In this document: positions 46,366-56,139 of the stretch, in pieces | How positions within the stretch are numbered: position 1 is the stretch's first letter | Layout of the letters: each line of letters starts with the position of its first letter | NCBI GenBank assembly: GCA_032622095.1 | Contig: CP136066.1 | Location: 50,242,480-50,306,479 of the forward strand | DNA length: 64,000 bases | From: Siphonodentalium dalli | Lineage: Eukaryota; Mollusca; Scaphopoda; Gadilida; Siphonodentaliidae | Direction: 5' to 3' | Translations under genes and position numbers: made by a program | Notes under the pieces: generated by a model | The model's database searches: none | Told to the model about the DNA's origin: nothing | Seen by the model: only the letters and a program-made list of their open reading frames with translations

Positions 46366-46605
46366 GAGACTCGCATACATCTATGCTCTAATTAATCGAC
46401 CCTCCTTAACGAGGTTGACATACGGTCAGGCGGTCACCCGTGGTACTGAAACCGCGGATAACCGGGTGGTCGTGTTTGGGTTTTGGGAAACGCGGTGACC
46501 CGCGTTCACGCATTTCATGACCTCGGTTGTCTAATACTAATAATTTCTTGAATGCACGATAGAAAACTACACAGTTATTATGTGCACCTAATCGTGATTT
46601 TAATA

Positions 46606-47943
46606 CAGTAAAACCTCTCTAAACCGAACACCCTTCGGACCGGCCCTTCCGTTCGGTTTAGAGAGGTGTTCGGTTTATAGAAAATCGCGTCACCATCGGT
46701 GATATATTGCCGCCATTTAATATCAAGAATGACCAAGACTGCATTATTGGTTAATGAGAATTTATTGAATAATTACGAGAACCAAGCCTGGGTATAATTT
46801 TTATTTGAGTGCAGGACAAAATGTCAGGTACCAGATGAGTGGTGAAAATGGCACCTGACTTATTATTTCTCTGTATGCTATTGCCCAAACTTAATAGTCT
46901 ATCATCCGATTTACGTGCTGACAACATTACCGGAATTTTCAAAACGTACATCGTACAACCGAAACCGAAACGAAATGCGGAAGTATGACACTGCCTGTTA
47001 TTAGTCTCGCAATCCACTGTGAGGAATGGAGAAAAATACTACACCTATGGCTGATAAACACAAGTTTTACACAACAAAATTCATTTGATAAGATTTTCAG
47101 ACAATGCCACGACATTAACCCCGATCGAAAAATATCTATTACGTTCCGCCATATTCCAGTGCTAGTTTTCAGAACAACTCTGTTTTTTCCAGATATTATT
47201 TTTATCGCTGGGGAAACCCACACAGAAATTGTTTTTTGATTAATGCCGGTATTCTTGCAAAAAGAAGTCGCCCAACGCGACAATAAAGGCTACCCAAACA
47301 ACCACATATAGAAACTGTTCAAATATAACAGAAGAGCATCACGACCATGCCGACTTCACGATCGTCGCTTCTGTCATGGATTGCGTCGTCTTCTTCATCG
47401 TCGTCGGCGGCATTGTCTCTGGGTTTTGTGATGTGAGCGGCGATCAACAATGGTTGTAAAAACAGAGTCCAATTAACTCAACACAATAACTGTTGCAAAA
47501 ACAATATGTCAGAGCTCTAATTCTCGATCTGTGAAGTCACCATTGTTCACTCAATGTGTGAAATGAGCATAGACATCTAATCAGACTCCTGTTGTTACTA
47601 TCCGGTTCAAAGCATACGCCGAACAAAAGAACGCTAATTAAACGGTCCGCTTATACTAGAGTACGTAATCACTATACCATTATACGCACTCTCGTCTCGC
47701 CTCGACCGTTCTCATCTCGACCGATCTCATCTCATCCGATCTCGACCGGTATTCAGAGGTAATAATCAAGTGTTCGCTTAATTATGGACTAACAAACCTG
47801 TCCGGTATTCGGAATATAGAGGTTCCGGATTTTAGAGGTAATTTTTAGTGAGAATGCACTTGGGTGAATTCGGGACCAGACAATTCATTCGGATTGAGGA
47901 GGGATTCGGATTGTAGAGGGTCCGGTATGTAGAGGTTTCACTG
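46606..47943 (-). mobile_element. Decayed Tigger/pogo DNA transposon
   Basis: Ends CAGTAAAACCTCTCTAAACC and GGTATGTAGAGGTTTCACTG, flanked by TA: typical Tigger ends. On the minus strand, near 47,270-47,180, NTGINQKTISVWV resembles the helix-turn-helix of pogo/CENP-B transposases (G.....S.W). An acidic run AADDDEEDDA appears near 47,400-47,370. No intact transposase remains. 1.34 kb in GTF3C1 intron 2. Confidence 0.8.
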
Positions 47944-48039
47944 TATAATAAAATGACTATCTGGCATTTATTTTATATGTCAATTTCTTTTATATATTTT
48001 CGACACTAACAATTACATAATTATACTTTTTTTACTAGG

Positions 48040-48120
48040 TTGTGACATATCGCATATATAAGAGAATGTGCTGGCACAGGATAATTAAAGCTGCACCAGC
48101 ACATTCCAGACATGAAAGAG
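48040..48120. mobile_element. Right end of a CATGACTG-family MITE
   Basis: ATCGCATATATAAGAGAATG, then CATTCCAGACATGAAAGAG before TTAA (48,120-48,123). Only 21 bp from the exon 2 donor. Confidence 0.65.
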
Positions 48121-48140
48121 TTAAATGCTAATACACTAAC

Positions 48141-48798
48141 CTGCAGATCAAGCCAGTATCGCTCAACATCCTCCTGCTCCTTGAAGTAATATGTACTTTT
48201 GGGGAAGAACAGGTCCTCTGGGCACTTAGTTTTAAAATATCCAACTGCCGAGGTTCTAGTATCTAGCAGGCTTGCCTTTCTATGGAGATAGATAAAAACC
48301 TGATCTTTCTCTTTGAGGAAATGTGAGCCAAATGAAAGCAGGCCAAACGAACATAACATCGAACAAATCTCGTGGAACGCAAATATGTACCGCCGTGAAT
48401 ACGTCAGTTGTTTGACGATTGGACCAGGCACTGCTGTGACAGGATAGAATCGTTTCACTGGATCGTCTAACATCTCCTCGACTCCATCCACCTTATATGG
48501 AATGTTAATGATTCTGCAGAAGACGAACAGTGGCAATAGTAAGAGGACGTCACTGATGAGGCACCAGCCCTCGGGAAATCCTTTATGCTTCGGCAAGGGA
48601 GCAACAAACTGGCGCCAGCTCTGTTCGTCTTTGAATATGTAAGGCGTAGTTCCAGGAGATCCTGTCATACTCATTTGCTCACTGTTAGCATCTGATGGTG
48701 AACTGACCCTCTCAAAATCCCCTTGGTAGCCATAAACTATGTACCAGAGGAACTCATGGACAACTTGGGCACGTCGCATTTTTGGTAGCAAACCATAC
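48141..48798 (-). CDS. GTF3C1: GTF3C1 exon 2
   Basis: Completes residue 679 and encodes up to residue 898. The acceptor TCTTTCAG is followed by G TAT GGT TTG; the split codon with exon 1 gives Arg (AG|G). The coding part ends CTG CAG before GTTAGT (phase 0). Conserved family text includes VHEFLWYIVYGYQGDF, DEQSWRQFVAPLPKHKGFPE, GWCLISDVLLLLPLFVFCRI, then PGPIVKQLTYSRRYIFAFHE and VFIYLHRKASLLDTRTS. These hydrophobic blocks are helical core segments of TFIIIC220, not membrane spans, since the protein is nuclear. Confidence 0.95.
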
Positions 48799-48944
48799 CT
48801 GAAAGAATATATTGGAGCGTCAACATTAGAACAACAGAGAACTAACCCAAGCTACCGGTATCTTACTATCTCAAATTTACATGTATTGTTGAAACGATTA
48901 ATTGTCTTGGACTAGTATTTAGGCCGAAATTTACTACAAAATTG

Positions 48945-49900
48945 CTACCTTACTTGTATTTAAATTCGCACTGTACTATTTTTCGCACACCCATCGGTGC
49001 GTGAATTTAAAACTCAGCGAAAAATAGTACGATCCCACACAAGTTTAATCTAAACCACAGTCCATTTGAAATAAAAGAGTGCTAATTTTACTGAGTTTAC
49101 ATATATTATGAACGATTGAATAGACAATTACGCCTATACATGTATGTATATATTTGCATTCGGCCAACCTCTATCAAGACCATTGCTCACAATGCCAAGC
49201 GACAAATCATGGTAACATAGACATTGTTGAAATGCTTGTATAAGAAATACTAATATTCCATGTCGCCACAAAAATAAACTAGAATGGAAAAGCATAACAG
49301 AACAATGGAACCCTCTATTGAATGTCCTCATAGTAGTGAACATCCATACCAAATTTCATTGAGATCCCAGCACAACTGTTGAAGTTATGACATGAACAGA
49401 CACCAGACAGACCAAAACTCCAACATTTCAAGATAAACAAAGATGAATAACTCTAGAATGGAAAATCCGAACAAAATGATGTAACCCTCTATTGAATGCC
49501 CTCATATAAATGAACAGCCATACACAATTTCATTGAGATCCGAGCACTACTGTTCAAGTTATGACATGAACAGACATCGGACGGACGTACGGACGCACGC
49601 ACGCACGGACGGACAGGTGCAAAACAGTATACCCCCCTTTTTTTTTTAAAAGGGGGTATAATAACTCAAAATTATGTAAATCCGCCGTGAATGTGTTTAA
49701 TATACACATATACTACCTCCAGCAATGACTAAGCACCCAACTGTAATCAGCTCCAAGATATACGAAAATATCACAGAAATATTACAAAAATAGTTTTGTC
49801 AGTTTTGAATTCGCGCAGCTAGGTGTGCGAATTTAAAGTGCGCGAATCCAAAACTGAGGGGAAAATGGTACTGTGCAAATTTTTAAAGACGAGTAAGGCC
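48945..49900. mobile_element. Probable MITE with CCTTACTTGTATTTAAATTC ends
   Basis: Left CCTTACTTGTATTTAAATTC, GCACTGTACTATTTTTCGC; right GGTACTGTGCAAATTTTTAA, GACGAGTAAGG. The same motif is also folded internally (48,965-49,030). The middle contains a GACGGACGTACGGACGCACG tract and two copies of GATGAATAACTCTAGAATGG-like text. In GTF3C1 intron 1. Confidence 0.65.
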
Positions 49901-50169
49901 AAAAAAAAAAACACTTTGTTTCTAATACCCTGCCTGGCTGAGATTTTCTTGCCTGCCTCAATTTGTTTTTTCAATTTTCTCCAGAGAGCTAGTCAAAAGT
50001 TACCTGTTAGAGTGTCAATGTGAATATTTATCGTTTTTTTCCCAATCCCGAAAGCAAAAATAAGTCGGTTATTGGTAGAGATCATACTGCAGAGTGAATG
50101 AATTCAAGGGACAGCATGTTTTTATCCAATGCTTGGCTCATTTTCACTATTATATCACTTACGGCTGAA

Positions 50170-50290
50170 TTTTTTTTTTTTTTTAAATGTCCCAGAAAGT
50201 GAATCTAGTGGTGCTAGCCCAATGTGCGGGTTAGCGTCACTAAATTCACCCCCTGGGAACCTCATTCTGCGAATGTTCAGCACCTTATTT
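50170..50290. repeat. Fragment of the GCAGAATGAGG repeat family
   Basis: CCCTGGGAACCTCATTCTGC near 50,253 and a matching, degenerate left arm near 50,190. Ends ~30 bp before the donor of exon 1. Confidence 0.65.
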
Positions 50291-50318
50291 TGAGACCCGT
50301 TAACGGTTAGCCACTAAC

Positions 50319-52354
50319 CTTCGACCAGCATGAGGATCGTACACCATTTCGAGATCTTTGGATTTCTTGCTGAGTTGTTTGATTTTTCGAATGCTGTGCT
50401 TGATGCTCGGTGGAATGTCGACGCCCTCCCGCTCCTCATACTGTTCCCGTGAACATTTCACCTCATCCTTCTTCAAACCGAAATACTTAAGCTTTGCTTG
50501 ATCGACGGCACTGCGGACAATCTGATCCGTCGGCTGGATGCTAGGATCTAAATAGAACACTAATTCCTTATTGATGCCATTATGGGTGATAGCCGTTTTA
50601 TAACATCGAATCTTGTTGTCGTTCTCTAATCGATTGAGTATCCGCATCAGAGTTTTCTTGTCGATCACGCCGGTATACCCTTCTTCTGCTTCCTTCTCCA
50701 TGATGATTTTCTTTAACACAAACACTTTATCAACAAGTTTCGTTTCACGAACAACACTCAGAATTAAATTGACTCGCTTTAGATATTTTGCTGAAATATT
50801 GCCGTGAAGAGTTTCCTTAAAAGAGACCTCGTCCTTGTTTCCGGCATCAACGTCAACATTCTCTATACCAGAGACATCACCTAAAGTGTTTTCTGCAGCT
50901 GTCTCTTCGGCAAGTTCCAGCATTGTGCTATCATCCTGTGAATCATTACGAACAAGACTTTCATCGAATCCTGACATATTTAAAGCCGTTGTCTCCAACA
51001 TGAGGTTCTTCTGTTCGTTGAATTCGTTAACGATTTTACAATCTTTCAAATGCTTATTGAGAATATACATTAGAACTCTCATTCTGTTTGACTCTCGCAT
51101 GACACTTTTCGCGACCCCTAATTTCACGAAGTCTCTGCAGATATTCCGACTCTCGTAACGATCTAATCTTAGCTTCTTCTGCAATTCAACTCTTGTTATA
51201 CCAGCAGGACCTGCCGAGTCCATGATATTGTATGCCTGCGTCAAAAAACTTTGTTCATAGAAGTTTGGTACTGACTCAACCGTTTTGCATGGATCCTCAT
51301 TGTCGATGGCTTTGAAATCGTGATCGGCATCAAATTCATTATAATCCTTCATCATCTGTATTACTCGAACGCTCCGCTCATTCGCCTGGCTCTTGGTCAT
51401 GTACTCATCGAAATTGGATTCTGGAAAATAATCTCGATAAGGAATAGTGAGAGACTTAAGATAACCCTTCGCAAACTGATACATCTTCTTAAAACACTGG
51501 TCGTCAGCATCCATGTATTCACGACAGTTTGTGAGCAAATCTCTATTATTAGATTTGGTTGCTAGGTAACCACACACTGTCTGCAACATACATTTATATT
51601 TGCTCTGATATTCCACGTAAAACCTTGGTAAATGAAGAATCCGGCAGCTGGTATTCTTATCACAAGAATCCTTCACAATAAACACTTGTTTAACAGTCAG
51701 ATTACTCGAGTTTAAATGTTTAAAGTAGTAAAACAAAGTCTTCGGACATGGTACTAATAATGCCAAACTCCATTTTCCTTTTGTCGGTTCACCATTATAC
51801 CTGCTTCGACCAATTCGCTCCAGACAAGCAAATTGTATAGGCGAAATTTGTTCGAGATTATCTGGATTACAGTGGTCACCGTAGAGTGCTTTTGCTCTCT
51901 GTTTCTGTGAAGCCACGATGACAAGACGCTCGCCCCATCTGAAGACAGCCTCTTTTGCAGTCAACCATCCACCTGCCTTTTTCACATCATAAGTAACCAT
52001 CTTACGCTCATTATAATGGTCACAGCATCCCATCACGTCATTATCCTTAATGATAGTTAGCGAGTATATTTCTTCAGGCATAGCATTTGGCTGCACCCAG
52101 AGACCCGTTTCACCATCAATGTAATCTTTGCGATCAAAAGCAAAGAGAGGCGGTCTCATGGATGGGAGGCAATAGAATTCTAAACCATCACTTTGTAGTA
52201 TAAAGCGCCATATGTACTCCCTCGAAAGGTCGTCAAGTTTCATGGTGAAACCAGGTCGTCTGTAAAGTCGGATCCATAATGATGGGATTGTAATACCATC
52301 CAAACCCTCCAGATAGATCTCATCCAAAACAGCTCCAAGAAAATCGCCACTCAT
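50319..52354 (-). CDS. GTF3C1: GTF3C1 exon 1, N-terminal third with the B-block domain
   Basis: Residues 1-678 plus two bases. ATG at 52,354; the N-terminus (DEIYLEGLDGITIPSLW, 11-27) lines up with the family start, which supports this ATG. WGERLVIVASQKQR (~140) and ISPIQFACLERIGRSRYNGE (170-189) mark the winged-helix B-block-binding region that contacts the B-box of tRNA genes. Later parts hold predicted winged-helix repeats (GPAGITRVELQKKLRLDRYE, ~395) and an acidic loop (LAEETAAENTLGD, ~490). The donor is CGAAG/GTTAGT at 50,319, phase 2. A partial copy of its 5' end is found twice upstream. Confidence 0.96.
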
Positions 52355-52429
52355 TTTCTGAAATGAGAAAGTATCACAATTTTAGAACCACACGTAATGT
52401 TCGACCTTCCGGTATATTATATTCTAATT

Positions 52430-52825
52430 TATATTGGAAAAGTGATCAGAAAATGACTCGACCCGTTGCTCGATCCAAAAGTTTTGGAAGATGTGGCAAA
52501 TGAACCTAAATTTGTAAGTGACCATCTGGGCGGAACATTTCGGGCCGAAATTTTTTTAGATTGAGTTTGATAAAATGGTCAGAAAATGACTCGACCCTGT
52601 TCTCGGTCCAAAAAAAATCAGAAAATGTGTGGCAAATGACCACGAGAACAAACGTCCTTCGTAAAAAAAAAAATTAAATTGGGCGGAAAATAAATTTGGG
52701 TTGAAAAGTTCAAAATGCCTCGTAATTACAAAAAGTCGGAAAATGAAGGGAATTTGGTCCTAATGAGTTTGGAATTGTATGCAGCCAGCTATGTGGAACA
52801 TTTTGGGCTGAAAATTGTTTGGGTC
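52430..52825. repeat. Degenerate tandem repeat upstream of GTF3C1
   Basis: Three or four units with (GT)CAGAAAATGACTCGACCC, GGCAAATGA and GGGCGGAA.ATTT.GG. Unit about 120 bp, diverged; it separates the real 5' end from its partial copy. Confidence 0.6.
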
Positions 52826-52975
52826 GCCATATATACTCCTTTGAAAGGTCGCCAAGTTTCATGGTGAAACGAGGCCGTCTGTAAAGTCTGATCCATAATG
52901 ATGGAATTGTAATGCCATCCAAACCCTCAATTTATCCAAAATGAGAAATTATCTCAATTTTAGAACCACACATGG
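52826..52975 (-). pseudogene. Partial GTF3C1 exon 1 copy 1
   Basis: Minus-strand DGITIPSLWIRLYRRP and KLGDLSKEYIWR match residues 19-50 of GTF3C1. The start codon segment and residues 1-17 are deleted, while the upstream noncoding CACAATTTTAGAACCACAC text is kept. Downstream the coding match stops after IWR. A broken fragment. Confidence 0.92.
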
Positions 52976-52990
52976 AGTTTGAACTACCAA

Positions 52991-53824
52991 TCTCATATAT
53001 ATTTTGAAGACCTCTGTCTGTTTGTTTGTCTGTTTGTCTGTCTGTCATTTATACAAATCTACGATTCTCGACCGATCGGGACGAAACTTGGTACGTGTGT
53101 GTAGTTTGTCCAGGCGGTCGCCGTTGTCGTATTGGCGAGCCCGTGCGACGCCCGTGCAGCACATACGCAGACGAGATCTCGGAAACGGGTGGAGCTATCG
53201 ACTCGAAACTTGGTACGTGTGTGTAGTTTGACCAGGCGGTCATTGTTGTCGTATTGGCGAGCCCGTGCGACGCCCGTACAGCGCATGCGCAGACGAGATC
53301 TCGGAAACGGGTGGAGCTATCGACTTGAAATTTGGTATGTGAATGTATCTTGCCCCGGATACAAATTTTATCGGGTCGCCGAGCCCGTGCGACGCCAGCT
53401 TCGCGTATGCGCAGACGAGATCTCGGAAACGGGTGGAGCTATCGACTTGAAATTTGGTATGTGAATGTATCTTGCCCCGGATACGAATTTTATCGGGTCG
53501 CCGAGCCCGTGCGACGCCAGCTTCGCGCATGCGCAGACCAGATCTCGGAAACGTGTAGAGCTATCGACTTGAAATTTGGTTTTTGTCTAACTTTTTGAAT
53601 AGCCCGGACAACGTCAGGCTGGTTAGAGCTATCGACTTGAAATTTGGTTTTTGAATAGCCCGGACAACGTCGGGCTCTTTCCCCAGATACAAATTTTATC
53701 GGGTCGCCGAGCCCGTGCGACGCCAGCTTCGCGCATGCGCAGACCAGATCTCGGAAACGGGTGGAGCTATCGACTTGAAATTTGGTTTTTGAATAGCCCG
53801 GACAACGTCGGGCTCATCGGCTAG
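52991..53824 (+). mobile_element. Non-autonomous Helitron, copy in duplication 1
   Basis: Begins TCTCATATATATTTTGAAG after A, ends with hairpin AGCCCGGACAACGTCGGGCT, CATCGG and CTAG before T. Inside are ~5 copies of a ~122-bp unit (CAGACGAGATCTCGGAAACG, GGAGCTATCGACTTGAAATT). Open frames here are translations of the array. Comparison with the real GTF3C1 5' flank shows the empty site. Confidence 0.9.
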
Positions 53825-54219
53825 TATAATATATTCTAATTTAAATTGAACATTTAATTGTCGCATTCTGATTGGAACTACTAACATTTGTTTTCCTTTT
53901 AACAAGCTTCACCGCTGATATGTGAAACGTTTTTGCATGTTGCATATTGCGATTGATAACATGCATCAAACAGCTGGCACTAAATTTAGAAAAAGTTGCC
54001 AAATGCTATAGTTTCTGCAACATTGAATTTTAATATATCTGGAATTTTTTTGACAATTGCTGTTTGAACAACTCTTGATACCAATAGGAAAGCAGTTAAT
54101 TATTAATAATTCAATAAACCAAAAACCAACCCATGAAATCATATCGCCATGACTTTCACCCCTTTCACATAATAACATAAATGTATAGAATAACTTAAAT
54201 GAATTAATTCAGTTTTAAA

Positions 54220-54900
54220 GTTGTCCATAGCGTTTAATCGTACATATACTCATTATACTGCTCGTTATAACAGTTGTTATCAAATAGCTCCTTGAACTGT
54301 TTAACTGATTCAGTGGAAACAATGTAATCTGATGAACTATTTCAGTTTGTAATTACTCTCTGGGAAAAGAAATATTTTCGCACATCTTTGACAATTATGT
54401 GCTTTTGCATCTTATGCTTTTGTCAACGTGTTCCTTTGTGTAGCGTGTCTTCAAACAACACACATCTCTCTATGTTGTAGAATCCGTGTGTCAGCTTGTA
54501 CACTTCTATCATGTCCCCCCGATTTCACTTGTACATATGTATGTGAGAGACATGAGGCCACATTTCACAAGGCGATTATGATATGATAGATTCCAGAATG
54601 TAGCTATCATTTTGGTAGCTCACCTTTGGACAGATTCTATTGCTCACGAATGTTTATATAGATGTATACTGCTTACGACAATTCTAAAATGGGTCATATT
54701 AATGTTTGTATCAGCTTTGTCATTATGTCTTTCTCTTTAGAATCGAAAGTTTGCTTGATTATGTATAAAATGTGGTTGGCTTCTTGACTGACTCATTTAA
54801 TTGTTGATCGAAATTGAGGTTTTCATCTATATATATCCCGAAGTCTTTCTCAAATGTTGATCTCAAAATTGCAGGCCTCGCTTCAGTATCAGTCATGTAG
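54220..54900 (-). pseudogene. LINE reverse transcriptase C-terminal fragment
   Basis: On the minus strand: GIYIDENLNFDQQLNESVKK (~54,840-54,780), then HGFYNIERCVLFEDTLHKGT-like and VRKYFFSQRVI (~54,385-54,350), then SVKQFKELFDNNCYNE (~54,310-54,265). These are the usual C-terminal segments of CR1/Jockey-like LINEs. Stops and frame shifts show decay. Confidence 0.8.
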
Positions 54901-54909
54901 TATCAGTCA

Positions 54910-56135
54910 TGTAGTACGTGTTTATCGGATTGTTATGCCTGAAGTGAATAATATGAATCTTTCAGAATTAAACACCACCACCATACATACTAGTAACTGT
55001 ACAGTAGACTTTTCTGGCACATTTTAAGTATATGTTAAAAGTGGAAATCGTGTAGAAAATATTTGAATATGAAGATACTGAGTTGAACACAAGGCACTAC
55101 ATACTCAAAACTTTTTCTTCAACATGATATACGTACATGAGCTAAACTTTCAGCGAACTCGGTAACAAAATACCAGCTTTGTGAACCTGGGAAATTTAGT
55201 TCCCAAAAACCATTGGATAAAGACCCATTCAACAGTAGTGTACATGTACATGTATTATTATTTGTACTGTGACAACATACTAGTAGGGTGCAATTACAAG
55301 GGCTTCGGGTGGGTGCTTGATCGTGTCATAATGTGTGAGACCCACTGTAGAACCGCTGGAATATTCAGTCACAAAAAACATCTTCTCATATTCAAATTAT
55401 AAAGGTTGCTACCGGTACATGAACATTGTAAGCCTGCAAGTACAAGCATTTAAAGAATGCCAAGATGAACATATCTCTGATTAATCAAGATTGTTTGTAT
55501 TCGTAAAATGTTTTCAATATGTCAAATGACGCCCAACAATTGCGTGATTGGATGAGATATGCACTGCATATTACTGTTAAGTGACTGGGAGGTATACACT
55601 GTATGGTACAAATCAATGCGACAAGACAAAACAGTGAGTTACCGATAAGTAGTCTGTGAACCTGATGTTTATAATCAGAGCATGACTAGCTATGGTAGTA
55701 TAGTCTGATCCCCAGACTATGAGTTAGGGTAAACATTCAGGGGTATCCAAGATAGAAGCCGCACCCAGAGGTTGACACATTTCCATAAAATAGTTGATGG
55801 GAAGTTACCATCTGTCACGATCCATGACATATTAACTGATAAAAAAAGTGGGCCAAAAGATCTTTATGGGTTATGAATGAAGATGTTGCGCAAGTGGGAT
55901 GTACATCAGGGATGTTGTGAGCTCTGTTCTTATGTTGTTAAGAAAGAGTGTGTATGGTCTGAGAGAACGTGTGACTGAATCTGACAATACAATTTTGCAA
56001 GCAATCATTAATTCTGATTTATTTTATGAATCTTATCTTTTCAAACATTGGAAAGAAATTCCGTATTACATATAATTGATATTTATATCATATGGGCCAT
56101 TTGAGCCTGAATTAAATGAAAGTGTCAATGACACT
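54910..56135. other. No recognisable feature
   Basis: Mixed unique sequence. The last ~60 bp (AAATGAAAGTGTCAATGACA) recurs at 57,062 and belongs to the satellite-bearing element that follows. Confidence 0.45.
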
Positions 56136-56139
56136 GTAG

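Larger units (their letters stand above)
36325..52354 (-). other. GTF3C1: GTF3C1 gene, four coding exons (TFIIIC220)
   Basis: Orthologue of the largest TFIIIC subunit, which binds the B-box of tRNA-type promoters in the nucleus and recruits TFIIIB for RNA polymerase III. Four exons (52,354-50,319; 48,798-48,141; 42,444-42,001; 39,186-36,325) join in phases 2, 0 and 0 into 6,000 nt, which is 1,999 codons plus stop. Human TFIIIC220 is about 2,100 residues, so this is full length. No frameshift or internal stop was seen. The three introns (1.5, 5.7 and 2.8 kb) carry MITEs, Helitrons and a Tigger relic. The human gene has many more exons. A 5' noncoding exon is possible, since CTCATTTCAG stands just before the ATG. 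Confidence 0.95.
52637..53872. repeat. Segmental duplication copy 1
   Basis: Nearly identical to 62,766-64,000, offset 10,128 bp in most of its length, with only a small indel (near 52,690) and rare substitutions. Contains a GTF3C1 exon 1 fragment and a Helitron. The right edge may extend past the window in the second copy. Confidence 0.95.

Noticed and set aside
53004-53905. Six overlapping open frames of 64-110 codons, repeated at 63.1-63.7 kb
   Set aside because: They are translations of the Helitron's internal tandem array in several frames and strands, with no codon or domain signal.
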